NCBI RefSeq assembly: GCF_009769385.1
Contig: NZ_VKAB01000064.1
Coordinates: forward strand, 1-32,404
Source: Saccharothrix deserti
GTDB lineage: Bacteria; Actinomycetota; Actinomycetes; Mycobacteriales; Pseudonocardiaceae
DNA: 32,404 nucleotides
Direction: 5' to 3'
The position numbers and the translations under genes are program-made. The notes below the pieces were generated by a model that worked only from the letters and a program-made list of their open reading frames with translations, did no database searches and was not told the DNA's origin. Numbering within the stretch: position 1 is the stretch's first letter; every line of letters starts with the position of its first letter. Below are positions 1 through 7,586 of the stretch, in pieces.

Positions 1-111
1 GGACACCGCCGCTGCGTCCGCGACTACGAACGCCTACGACACCACCACGAGGCCATGGTCCGCTGGGCCATGATCCGCATCACCAGCCGTCGACTCACCC
101 AACCCCAATAG
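1..111 (+). mobile_element. IS5-family-like transposase, C-terminal end only
   Basis: An open frame enters from the left edge and stops at TAG 109-111. Its 36 residues contain RDYERLRHHHEAM followed by VRWAMIRITSRRL. This pattern (an arginine-rich stretch, RDYER, then a hydrophobic helix) is the usual C-terminus of IS5-type DDE transposases of actinomycetes, where it follows the catalytic glutamate. Everything upstream lies outside the window, so it cannot be said whether the element is intact. The right terminal inverted repeat should lie shortly after the stop, perhaps around 112-135, but cannot be verified without the left end. Confidence 0.6.
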
Positions 112-128
112 CTCGGAAACGGGCACTT

Positions 129-291
129 AGGCGTCCGTCGCCGCCTTCGACCGGCACGCCGCGGACGTCATGGCCCACCAGCCGTTGAACTTCGCGCAGA
201 CCAAGGTGGACCGGGCGTCGTGCATCCTGCTCTCGGCGCGACCGTTCGCGGAGTTCCGGTCGGGCGGCTCACCGAGTTGCTGGACGTGTGA
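129..291 (+). pseudogene. Decayed C-terminal gene end, copy A
   Basis: A plus-strand stretch with strongly GC-rich third positions reads ASCILLSARPFAEF and then, after a one-base frameshift near 256, VGRLTELLDV before TGA 289-291. The same ending, SCFLPARPFVEFAVGRLTAGG followed by a stop, occurs at 3711-3778 on the other side of the STAND gene. No start codon or complete domain is visible and I do not recognise the family. I infer that this is the truncated, frameshifted 3' end of a gene whose other copy lies at 3661-3778. Confidence 0.35.
234..274 (+). repeat. Direct repeat, left copy (about 41 bp)
   Basis: This stretch matches 3726-3767 in the same orientation with one single-base indel and very few substitutions. 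The two copies bracket the NB-ARC/TPR gene. Both lie inside the coding-like gene ends described as copies A and B, so the similarity probably reflects duplicated gene termini rather than an IS target duplication. Confidence 0.6.
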
Positions 292-346
292 CACCGACCG
301 CCCGATTGCCGTACTTCACTCCTCCGACCAACGCTTCTTGATTTTG

Positions 347-3325
347 TCATTCGAGGGAATCGCCACCGCCGGTCGAAGTCGGTGTTTCAATAGCAGGCAG
401 TTCACCCAGCAGTCGGGCGGAACGTGCGAGCAGTCTCTTCGCCTCCTCCGTGTCACTGTCGACCAGGAGCTTGGCGAGACAAAAGGAAAAGTACGCCTCA
501 TCCCGGGCGCGATCATGGGATCGGGCAAGGTCGACCGCAACTCGCAAGTGGCGAACCGCTTGGCCACGCCGGCCATGCTCCACCATGTCCCGAGTCTGCT
601 TCAGGAATACTTCGAATTGCCCTTCATAACTATTCACGTCGACATACATGCCAAATGCCATGTCGTACTGAGCATCAGCGTACTCGTATTGACGAGCGAC
701 ATAACCGATTTCGCCGAGCACTACCAGTGCCGCAGCGATCGCGTGCCGATCTGTTCCGTTATTCAGACACCGAAGCGCATGACATACAAAGTCTACCGCC
801 ACGTGGGCGTGCCTGACATCGTGCGCGACGACATTTTCGGCAAGCCTGACCAATGCCTGCGCCGCTCCATGCAGATCTTCGCCTTCAATGCAGTACTCAA
901 GGTCCAACACGTGACAACTGAAGGCATTTATGAAATCACCCTGGCCGCACAAGAGAATTCCCAGGTCGTTCAACGCGTAACCCTCGCGAAGACGCTCCCC
1001 CCGACTGCGGTAGGCGAGCGCCGCCTCGATGAGCATATTCTTGGATTTCTCCACCACGCCAAGCCGACCCCAGGCGATCCCAATGGTGTTCAGCGTGTGC
1101 GCTACGCCGAATTCGTCGCCCCGCTGCCGACAGCCTGCCAGATCGCGGTGCAAGTACTCCAGCGCCTCCTCGTACCTGCCCGCGTCCATCAACGTTGCGC
1201 CAATATTGTGCTCGATGATGCCCAACCGGTCCGGCGCGTCCAGTTCTTTATAGAAATCTTCGATAACTCGATCCAACGCCAACGCTTCGTCGAACCGGTT
1301 CATCGAGCGCATAACCTGGGCCCGGACCTGATTGATCATGTGCGAGAGGACAGGTTGGCCGCCACACCAGTCGTCAGCTTGGTCACAGTATGCAAGCGCG
1401 CGGTCATAGTCGCGCAGTCCATGGGCACTCTTCGCCAAAAGGGTGCACATCGACACATACACGAATGTTCGACCACTCTCGACTGCCGAGCCTTTATCTT
1501 CTACTCTGTGCACAATTTCAAGGCCCAGTTCAGCGAGCTCACGAAGTGGAGTCCAGGCCGCACGCAACTCCAAGTAGCCACTCAATTGGACGATAGGGTT
1601 TATCGCCTCGTTGTAGAAGCCTTCGACGGCCGCTTGCCGGGCGACGGCCATGACGTTGTCAAAATTGAGATCGAGCCAGCGAAGGGCATCCCTTGGAGAT
1701 ACGGATTTCTTTCCCCCCACTCCCGCACCGCGGGCGGTTCCGCCAAGCAGGGCCATTGTGCTTTTCATGGACGTCCGGAGAAGGTACGTGCGTGCACTTC
1801 TCAGCACATCAAGCCTTGAAGCGTCCGTTTCATCTTCTTCGACCCTCTCCTCACCAAACAGGCGAAGCAGGTCGTGGAGCCGGTATCGTCCCTCTTGTGG
1901 CGCGAGTTCCAAGAGGTTCCGGTCGACGAGCTCGTCCAACATGGACTCGGCGCGGGACTGTTTTTTGATGCCGAGTGCGGACATTACCAAGTCGATGCCG
2001 AACGTGGCGCCAGGCACGAGGCACAATCTCCGGAAGGTGACTTGCTGTTCATGCGCAAGGAGGTCGTACGAGAGTTGAAAGCTCGCCCGGACAGCCAGAT
2101 CACCGCTCTTCAGCCGATCGAGCCGCGACCGTTCGTCCCGAAGCCGTTCCACGAGGTACGCCAAGCGCCAGGTCGGCGATCGCTCGGCGAGGCGCGCCGC
2201 GATGCGTAGCGCGAGCGGCAGGTGGCCACAGAGGCCGGCGATCTCGCCGAGCGCATCGTGCTCGGCCTCAGCCCGGTCAACGCCTACACCGTGTGCGAGC
2301 AGGGCGGCAGCCTCTGATTTTGACAAGACATCAAGGTGAATCCGCCGATGGCAGTCCAAGCCGCCAAGGTGATCCCTGCTGGTGACCACGACGAGCGAGC
2401 GCGAGGTGCCGGGGATCAAGGGCCGGACCTGCTGCTCGTCGGCCGCGTTGTCAAGCACGAGGATGAAGCGTTTGTCCGCTGCGAGCGTTCGGTAAGCAGC
2501 GGTCATCTCGTCCACGTGCGAACTTGAGGCCGCCAGTGAGACGCCCAGCGATCCGAGCACACGTTCAAGGAGCGCATCGACGGCGACAGCGTCGTCGTGC
2601 GTGCCACGTAGATCCACGTACAGTTGGCCATCCGGATAGCCTGCGGCATGATCGTGCGCGAACCGCACCGCCAGGGTCGTCTTGCCGACACCCGGCTGTC
2701 CGGTTATGACGACCAGGCCGCCGCCACTGATGTGCTGGGCAATGGTCGACAAGCCGATGAGTTCGTCCTCACGGCCGACGAAGTTCACGGCGTCCGCCGG
2801 CAGTTGCGCGGGAGCAGGCGCTTTCGATGGACCGCCTAGCCTGGCCCCCATCTGCTCGGACATCCACGCATGGATGTCAGGATTGCTCTCGAGCCAGGCC
2901 CACAGATCATCGGAGTCGAGTACGCGAACATCCCGCCACAGGCCTTCCGCCCGCCGCGCCGCGGCCCATTCGCGTTTGTTAGGCCAGTGGCGCATGGTCG
3001 CGAAGACAAAGGTGGTATGGGCGGGGACGACCTCACCAGGTCTGGCAGTACGCTTGGTGTAATCCTGCTGAGCTTTCAAGCGCACCCTTCGGACGTTGCC
3101 CATCTCCCAGCACAGTGCGCCGTGCGGTAGGTGGGCATTGCCGTCGACGTGCTCTACGTAACCGTCCCACCCACCACGCCACACACCATCACCAGCAGGC
3201 ATCGATAGACCTCTGATGCCGGGACTTGCCGCGAGCAGCCTCCTGACGACATGCGGCAGCAACCCACGCGACGAGCCAGTGCCTGCGAACTTGTCGAGGT
3301 CCTCGGCGGTGACCAAGCCCTGCAT
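347..3325 (-). CDS. STAND ATPase: endonuclease-like N-terminus, NB-ARC, TPR sensor
   Basis: A protein of 992 residues if it starts at ATG 3325; GTG 3334 (GGAGAG four bases upstream) and TTG 3346 are alternatives in the same frame. Residues 1-160 contain GWDG (52-55), a WE pair (73-74) and KAQQDYTKR (84-92). I recognise this as a restriction-endonuclease-like domain seen in front of bacterial STAND ATPases; the nuclease assignment is inference. NB-ARC follows: VGRE at 182-185, Walker A GQPGVGKTT at 209-217, Walker B FILVLDNA at 287-294, then VTSRD, a GLPL-like HLPLALR and an MHD-like RLHDLLRLF. From about residue 540 to the end are TPR-type helical repeats, for example RYEEALEYLHRDL. There is no SARP or other DNA-binding domain, so an AfsR-like regulator is less likely than a threat sensor with an N-terminal effector. 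The 3' third is much less GC-rich than the 5' part. Confidence 0.85.
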   Translation of the reverse strand: MQGLVTAEDLDKFAGTGSSRGLLPHVVRRLLAASPGIRGLSMPAGDGVWRGGWDGYVEHVDGNAHLPHGALCWEMGNVRRVRLKAQQDYTKRTARPGEVVPAHTTFVFATMRHWPNKREWAAARRAEGLWRDVRVLDSDDLWAWLESNPDIHAWMSEQMGARLGGPSKAPAPAQLPADAVNFVGREDELIGLSTIAQHISGGGLVVITGQPGVGKTTLAVRFAHDHAAGYPDGQLYVDLRGTHDDAVAVDALLERVLGSLGVSLAASSSHVDEMTAAYRTLAADKRFILVLDNAADEQQVRPLIPGTSRSLVVVTSRDHLGGLDCHRRIHLDVLSKSEAAALLAHGVGVDRAEAEHDALGEIAGLCGHLPLALRIAARLAERSPTWRLAYLVERLRDERSRLDRLKSGDLAVRASFQLSYDLLAHEQQVTFRRLCLVPGATFGIDLVMSALGIKKQSRAESMLDELVDRNLLELAPQEGRYRLHDLLRLFGEERVEEDETDASRLDVLRSARTYLLRTSMKSTMALLGGTARGAGVGGKKSVSPRDALRWLDLNFDNVMAVARQAAVEGFYNEAINPIVQLSGYLELRAAWTPLRELAELGLEIVHRVEDKGSAVESGRTFVYVSMCTLLAKSAHGLRDYDRALAYCDQADDWCGGQPVLSHMINQVRAQVMRSMNRFDEALALDRVIEDFYKELDAPDRLGIIEHNIGATLMDAGRYEEALEYLHRDLAGCRQRGDEFGVAHTLNTIGIAWGRLGVVEKSKNMLIEAALAYRSRGERLREGYALNDLGILLCGQGDFINAFSCHVLDLEYCIEGEDLHGAAQALVRLAENVVAHDVRHAHVAVDFVCHALRCLNNGTDRHAIAAALVVLGEIGYVARQYEYADAQYDMAFGMYVDVNSYEGQFEVFLKQTRDMVEHGRRGQAVRHLRVAVDLARSHDRARDEAYFSFCLAKLLVDSDTEEAKRLLARSARLLGELPAIETPTSTGGGDSLE

Positions 3326-3660
3326 CGTCGTCACAACACTCTCCAACCCGGCTGCGCTATCTCACTAACGAAGGCCACCGCGCTTCGTGACCTCGATGGC
3401 ACGGCAGGATGCCAGTCCACACCCGACAGTTCTGCCCTTGCCGAGGTCGAAAAGGTCGCAATGTCGATATTTCACCCGAACGACGTAGTTGAACACGGCC
3501 GGCAGAGTCGCATGTCATGCCCGGTAGTAGAAGCACCGACGATCGCGTCGTGCCGCACACCGACGCATTGGCGAATGCCACACCGAAGTAAGGCGTCCAG
3601 TCGTCGTGCCGGGAGTGTGGGAACCGCAGCAGCCCCAGATCCCTGCGCGGTCGAACAAAG
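3326..3660. other. Upstream region of the STAND gene, no gene seen
   Basis: No convincing coding frame is present on either strand. This region must hold the promoter of the minus-strand STAND gene. A weakly AT-rich spot near 3465-3475 (gatattt on the plus strand) could be part of it, but no clear -10/-35 pair stands out. Confidence 0.4.
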
Positions 3661-3778
3661 CGGCTTGCGCCGGTTCACCGTCCCGGTCCACCCGCCCCAG
3701 GCGGTTCGGACGTCTTGCTTCCTACCGGCGCGGCCGTTCGTGGAGTTCGCGGTCGGGCGGCTCACCGCCGGAGGCTGA
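3661..3778 (+). pseudogene. Decayed C-terminal gene end, copy B
   Basis: This plus-strand frame reads SCFLPARPFVEF and AVGRLTAGG and stops at TGA 3776-3778. It matches copy A at 129-291 residue by residue at its end, except that copy A carries a frameshift. Codons in the last 25 positions are strongly GC-rich at the third base, as in real genes here. No start codon or ribosome-binding site is visible. It lies seven bases from the end of the convergent DUF5313 gene. I do not recognise the parent family. Confidence 0.3.
3726..3767 (+). repeat. Direct repeat, right copy (about 42 bp)
   Basis: Partner of 234-274. The shared core runs from cggcgcg through gttcg, ggagttc and ggtcgggcggctcaccg, with one extra base here. 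The distance between copies is about 3.5 kb, which is the STAND gene plus its upstream region. Confidence 0.6.
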
Positions 3779-3784
3779 CTGCGG

Positions 3785-4180
3785 TCAGGAGTCGCTGCGG
3801 TAGAGGCGGTCGTAGGCGGCCTTCGAGCGGGCGTCCTGCCCGGCGTTCGAGGCGCGCCGCGTCTCCGCGCCGAGACCTCGCGGGTAGCCCTGCTTGACCA
3901 GGCGTTCCTCGGTGGTCTGCCACATGTAGGACATGGAGTAGAAGTAGCCGACGAGCAGGCCGAGCACGATCGACAGGACCCTGATCAGCAGTGGGCCGGG
4001 CAGCAGGAGCAGCAGCAGTACCGGCGACATCTGGATGAACCCGCGCACGAAGTGCCGCACCGCCCACGTGCGGCAGGTGACGTCGTGCAGCACCCAGGCG
4101 TTGCAGCGCTGCGGCAGCCGCCCGCCGACCGCGTACCACAGCCACTGGGCCGGATTGGGTCTGGTTCCCCGCAATGTCAC
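3785..4180 (-). CDS. DUF5313-family membrane protein
   Basis: A 131-residue protein starting at GTG 4180 with AAGGAG ten bases upstream. The N-terminal RPNPAQWLWYAVGGRLP and LHDVTCRTWAVRHFVR segments are typical of DUF5313, an actinobacterial family of unknown function. Residues of roughly 50-87 form two hydrophobic, probably membrane-spanning segments (MSPVLLLLLLPGPLL and IVLGLLVGYFYSMSYMW). They are followed by a charged tail with ERLVKQGYP. The length is normal for the family. It is a single gene, convergent with remnant B, and no function can be assigned from context. Confidence 0.85.
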   Translation of the reverse strand: MTLRGTRPNPAQWLWYAVGGRLPQRCNAWVLHDVTCRTWAVRHFVRGFIQMSPVLLLLLLPGPLLIRVLSIVLGLLVGYFYSMSYMWQTTEERLVKQGYPRGLGAETRRASNAGQDARSKAAYDRLYRSDS

Positions 4181-4225
4181 CGGGCCACCGCTCCTTGCTG
4201 TTCGTGCGGGCGGGCGTGGTCGTCG

Positions 4226-4255
4226 CGTCGGCAGTCTCGGCGTCGGCAGTCTCGG
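4226..4255 (+). repeat. Two tandem copies of a 15-bp unit
   Basis: The unit cgtcggcagtctcgg occurs twice without interruption and is followed by six more matching bases. It lies just upstream of the DUF5313 gene, outside any coding region, and may be a simple slippage product. Confidence 0.8.
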
Positions 4256-4309
4256 CGTCGGTCGTCCTTGTCGTGGCCACTGTATGCGCCGGGCAGGGGT
4301 GCGGAGGCA

Positions 4310-4465
4310 TCACGTCTCCAGGTGCCGGCCGAGCACGTCGGCCGCGCGCACCGCCTCCAGCGACAGCACCTTGTATGCCGTCCACCACCGCGCGTGCGTC
4401 TCGTCATGGGACGTGAATCGCCCGCTGGCAACCGACGAAACCGGGGCAGATCGAACCCGGGCAGC
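4310..4465 (-). pseudogene. Orphan coding-like frame behind truncated lysR
   Basis: A minus-strand frame with no start codon begins directly after the lysR stop, in the same frame, and ends at TGA 4312-4310. It includes HARWWTAYKVLSLEAVRAA and ends DVLGRHLET. Third positions are almost all G or C in the last 30 codons, so it looks like the true 3' end of a gene. I cannot identify the family. It may be another remnant created by the rearrangement that cut lysR, or a 3' extension of lysR separated by a stop. Confidence 0.3.
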
Positions 4466-4957
4466 TCACACTCGCGGCAGGGAGTCGACCAGGGCGGTGA
4501 CCGCCGGGTGCCACTCGCGTCCCGGCGGGCCGCTCATCACCAGCCTCCGCACCACCTTCGGCCGCAACGGCACCAACACCAACCCCGGCACCAGCATCGA
4601 CGCCACCAGGCCCGGCACGATCGAGATGCCGACACCGGCCCGCACCATCGCCAACAACGTGCCCAGCTCACGCACCCGGTGCAGCGGGTCGAACGGCAGC
4701 CCCGCGTGCACCTGCCGCACGTGCCGCTCGCACCCGCCGCACGACAGCAGGAACGGGTCGTCCGCCAGGTCCGCCACCTGCACCTCACCCACCCCGACCA
4801 ACGGGTGGTCGGTGCGCAGCAGGGCGTGGAACGCGTCCTCACCCACCAGCACACCGTGGCCGGGCTGCGGGTCGACCACGACGGCCGCCTCGACCGTGCC
4901 GTTGGCCAGCCACTCGGCGACCTCGTCGTCCTCGCCCTCGAACACCCGCACCTCAAC
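4466..4957 (-). pseudogene. LysR-type regulator, effector-domain fragment
   Basis: About 164 codons survive, ending at TGA 4468-4466. They correspond to the C-terminal part of a LysR substrate-binding domain: VEVRVFEGEDDEVAEWL, then AAVVVDPQPGHGVLVGEDAF, ADDPFLLSCGGC, and MVRAGVGISIVPGL. The N-terminal winged helix-turn-helix and linker (roughly 120-140 residues) are missing. Near 4952-4957 the LysR-like frame gives way to an EamA-like frame on the other strand. LysR genes are often divergent from the transporter gene they control, so the simplest explanation is a deletion that removed both 5' ends and the shared promoter. Confidence 0.8.
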
Positions 4958-5617
4958 GCGGTGCCGTTCACGCTGCTCGCGCACGGTGAGACGCGGATCA
5001 GCTCGGTGCTGGCCGGGGTCTTCAACGCCACCACGCCGTTGACCACGCTGGTGTTCGTGCTGCTGATCGTGCCGCAGGAGAGGATCACGCGGGCCCGGCT
5101 CTCGGGGCTGCTGGTCGGCTTCACGGGTGTGCTGGTCGTGCTCGGCGCGTGGCGCGGGTTGGCGGGCAGCCTCCTCGAAGGCAGCCTCGCCTGCCTGGCC
5201 GCGACCGCCTGCTACGGCGCGGGTTTCGCCTACACCCGCCGGTTCTTCTCCGGCGGCGACCACAGCGCGAGCGCGTTGTCCGCCGCGCAGATCACCTGCG
5301 CGACCGTGCAGTTGGCCGTGGTCGCCTGGCCGCTCGGCGGTCTGCCGTCGTGGCCGGGCACGTCGGCGGCGGTGGCGTTGGTGGTGCTCGGCGCGGCGGG
5401 CACGGGGCTGGCGTACGTGCTGAACCTGGACGTGATCCGGGCGGCCGGGCCGACGGTCGCGTCCACCGTCACCTACGTCACGCCGTTGTGGTCGACGGCG
5501 GTCGGCGCGTTGCTGCTGGGTGAGCCGGTCGGGTGGAACACGCTGGTCGGCGGCGCGGTGGTGATCGGCGGTGTGCTGCTGGCCCGGTCCCGGACGAATG
5601 TGAAGATCTCTGCATGA
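4952..5617 (+). pseudogene. EamA/DMT-family transporter, 5'-truncated
   Basis: The frame reads LNAVPFTLLAHGETRISSV and NATTPLTTLVF, then several membrane helices, and ends at TGA 5615-5617. These are the middle and C-terminal parts of a drug/metabolite transporter of the EamA type (RhaT superfamily); full-length members are about 290-300 residues, while about 221 remain. The first two to three helices are absent. No start codon with a ribosome-binding site replaces them. The stop overlaps the ATG of the hydrolase gene (ATGA), so the two were probably one operon whose promoter was lost with the deletion. Confidence 0.8.
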
Positions 5618-6477
5618 ACGCGATCTTCGTCTTCGTCCACGGTGCCAACAGCAACTCGTTCCACTGGTCGCCCATGCTCCGCGAAATGACCTTGCTCGGC
5701 CACCGCGCGCTCGCCGTCGACCTGCCCGGACACGGCTTCGGCGCGACGTTCTCCGCGTCCTACCAAGCGCCGCAGGACGCCGCCGCGCTGGCCGCCGCAC
5801 CCGCCGGGATCGCCGGCGTCCCCTACACGGACAACGTCGCGCACGTGATCGAGGTGGTGCGGCGGGCCGGCGAGCTCGGCCCGGTGATCCTGGTCGGGCA
5901 CAGCCGTGGCGGGACGACCGTGACCGGGGTCGCGAACGCCGCGCCCGAACTGCTGCACCGGGTCGTGTACATGTCCGGGTGGTGCTGCGTCGACCTGACG
6001 CTCGGCGGGTACATGGAGGAGCCGGAGTACGCGTCGAGCGCGCTCAACGACCTCGGCGCGAACCTGATCGCCGCCAACCCGGCGGAGCTGGGCGCGTTGA
6101 GGATGAACTGGCGCACCGCCGACCCCGCCGTGCTGGCGACGCTCAAGACCGCGATCCTGGCGGAGGGCACGGACGCGGAGTTCCTCGCCGCGCTGAACAC
6201 CTTGGAGCCGGACGACAGCCTGGACGCGGGTGACGAGCGCGTCGACGCCGCCACGTGGAGCCGCCTGCCGCACACGTACGTCCGCCTGACCGCCGACCGT
6301 TCCATCCCGATCGAGCTCCAGGACCGGTTCATCCGCGAAGCCGACGCGCTGACCCCGGACAACCCGTTCGACGTGCGCACCCTGGACACCAGCCACATGG
6401 GCTTCCTCCTCCACCCGGAGAAGGCCGCCGCCCTGCTCGCCGAGCTGGCGCAACCCGTCGACGGCACGCCGAGGTGA
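5614..6477 (+). CDS. Alpha/beta hydrolase
   Basis: A 287-residue protein starting at ATG 5614, which overlaps the eamA stop by four bases. It shows the alpha/beta-hydrolase fold signatures: FVHG (oxyanion region, residues 7-10), DLPGHG at 36-41, the nucleophile elbow GHSRGG with Ser97, an acid candidate Asp228 in TADRSIP, and His261 in DTSHMGF. There is no signal peptide, so it should be cytoplasmic. Esterase- or lactonase-like activity is plausible, but the substrate cannot be deduced. Translation probably depended on coupling to the now truncated transporter gene, so expression may be reduced. It is convergent with the SDR gene. Confidence 0.9.
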   Translation: MNAIFVFVHGANSNSFHWSPMLREMTLLGHRALAVDLPGHGFGATFSASYQAPQDAAALAAAPAGIAGVPYTDNVAHVIEVVRRAGELGPVILVGHSRGGTTVTGVANAAPELLHRVVYMSGWCCVDLTLGGYMEEPEYASSALNDLGANLIAANPAELGALRMNWRTADPAVLATLKTAILAEGTDAEFLAALNTLEPDDSLDAGDERVDAATWSRLPHTYVRLTADRSIPIELQDRFIREADALTPDNPFDVRTLDTSHMGFLLHPEKAAALLAELAQPVDGTPR

Positions 6478-6532
6478 TCGGTTCCCACGTGAACGGCGCC
6501 GCGACGAGCGACGACGATGTCCGAGGTCGGCG

Positions 6533-6550
6533 GCTGACGCGCCGGTCAGC
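6533..6550. terminator. Short hairpin between convergent genes
   Basis: GCTGAC and GTCAGC form a perfect six-pair stem with a six-base loop. It overlaps the stop codon of the SDR gene and lies 55 bases after the hydrolase stop. It has no T-run, so a terminator role is only a suggestion. Confidence 0.3.
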
Positions 6551-7466
6551 GGGCCAGCGCCTCTTCCGAGACCTGCCACAGCCGGGTCGCCGCCTCCGGG
6601 TCGAGCGCGTAGGCCGCGACACCGCTGACCACGCCGCCGTCGTTCGGCAGGGCCTCGTTGCAATCCTCGAAGTACCGCCCGCCGACGCCCTCCAGCAGCG
6701 GTGACGTCGCCACCAGCACCGACGTGGCCGCGCCCTGCTCCGGCGTCTTCAGCTTGAAGCCGTCGGCGGCGGCTTGGTCGAACATGGCGCCCATGGCCTC
6801 CGGGTCGATGTGGCGCTGGAGGTTGGTCATGATGCCGCCCGGCATCAGGGCGTTCACGGTGATGCCGTCGGCCGCCCAGCGCTTGGTCGCCTCGACCGCC
6901 AGCAGCACGTTCGCCGTCTTGGACTGCCCGTACGCCGCCCACGGGTCGTAAGGCCGGTTGACGAAGTGGATGTCGTCGAAGACGACCGGCGACATGAGGT
7001 GCGCGCTGGAGCTCACGGACACGACCCGCGCGCCCTCGACGGCCAGGAACCGGTGCAGGCCCGTGGTCAGCCCGAAGTGGCCCAGGTGGTTGGTCGCGAA
7101 CTGCAGTTCCCAGCCCTCGGGTGTGCGGGTCTCCGGCGTGGCCATCACGCCCGCGTTGTTGACCAGGATGTGCAGCGGACCGTCCCAGCCGGCCACGAAC
7201 GCCGCCACGGACGCCCGGTCGGCCAGGTCGAGCGGCGCGACCCGCACGTTCCCACCGATCTCGTCGGCCACCTGCTGCCCGGCCGCGGTGTTGCGGACCG
7301 CCAGCGTGACCTCCGCGCCCGCCGACGCCAACGCCCGCGCCGTCTCGATGCCGATGCCCGACGCGCCACCGGTGACCACCGCGCGGCGGCCGGTCAGGTC
7401 GATGCCCGCCACGACCTGGGCGGCGGTGGACTCCGCGTCGAACGGAGTGGTGATGTGCTCGGTCAT
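6546..7466 (-). CDS. Short-chain dehydrogenase/reductase (retinol-dehydrogenase-like)
   Basis: A 306-residue classical SDR. The cofactor motif TGGASGIG is at 32-39, NNAG at 103-106, the catalytic Ser near 153, and YGQSK gives Tyr179 and Lys183. The NHLGHF motif and the extended C-terminal region resemble the retinol dehydrogenase/WW-domain oxidoreductase-like subgroup that reduces or oxidises lipophilic carbonyls and alcohols with NADP(H); the substrate here is unknown. The ATG at 7466 has GGGAA four bases upstream. It is divergent from a TetR gene, with two palindromes between them, so it is probably the main target of that repressor. Confidence 0.92.
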   Translation of the reverse strand: MTEHITTPFDAESTAAQVVAGIDLTGRRAVVTGGASGIGIETARALASAGAEVTLAVRNTAAGQQVADEIGGNVRVAPLDLADRASVAAFVAGWDGPLHILVNNAGVMATPETRTPEGWELQFATNHLGHFGLTTGLHRFLAVEGARVVSVSSSAHLMSPVVFDDIHFVNRPYDPWAAYGQSKTANVLLAVEATKRWAADGITVNALMPGGIMTNLQRHIDPEAMGAMFDQAAADGFKLKTPEQGAATSVLVATSPLLEGVGGRYFEDCNEALPNDGGVVSGVAAYALDPEAATRLWQVSEEALAR

Positions 7467-7493
7467 GATGTTCCCGTCTGGTGTCGTACACTG

Positions 7494-7513
7494 AACCGGA
7501 GGCTTCCTCCGCT
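7494..7513. promoter_or_regulatory. Imperfect operator for the TetR protein
   Basis: The core CGGAGG-CTT-CCTCCG (7497-7511) is a perfect six-base inverted repeat, and its flanks match the stronger site at 7525-7547. The two centres are about 32 bp apart, close to three helical turns, so dimers could bind on the same face. Position directly upstream of the SDR start suggests control of that gene. Confidence 0.65.
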
Positions 7514-7524
7514 ACGTCCGACAC

Positions 7525-7547
7525 TAACCGGAGGAAACCTCCGGTTA
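7525..7547. promoter_or_regulatory. Perfect 23-bp palindromic operator for the TetR protein
   Basis: The arms TAACCGGAGG and CCTCCGGTTA are perfect reverse complements separated by AAA. It lies 40 bases before the TetR start, between the divergent genes. A site of this symmetry and length is typical of TetR-family operators. I infer autoregulation and repression of the SDR gene. Confidence 0.75.
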
Positions 7548-7586
7548 CACTGAGAGCTGCGTCACACACGAGACCGGGAGGCATCC

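Noticed and set aside
170..1819. Long plus-strand open frame opposite the STAND gene
   Set aside because: It is antisense to a gene with clear NB-ARC and TPR sequence, has no ribosome-binding site and resembles no protein; long antisense frames are expected at this GC content.
347..3325. AfsR/SARP-type antibiotic regulator
   Set aside because: NB-ARC and TPR parts are AfsR-like, but the N-terminus lacks the winged-helix and BTAD domains and instead carries the GWDG-type domain.
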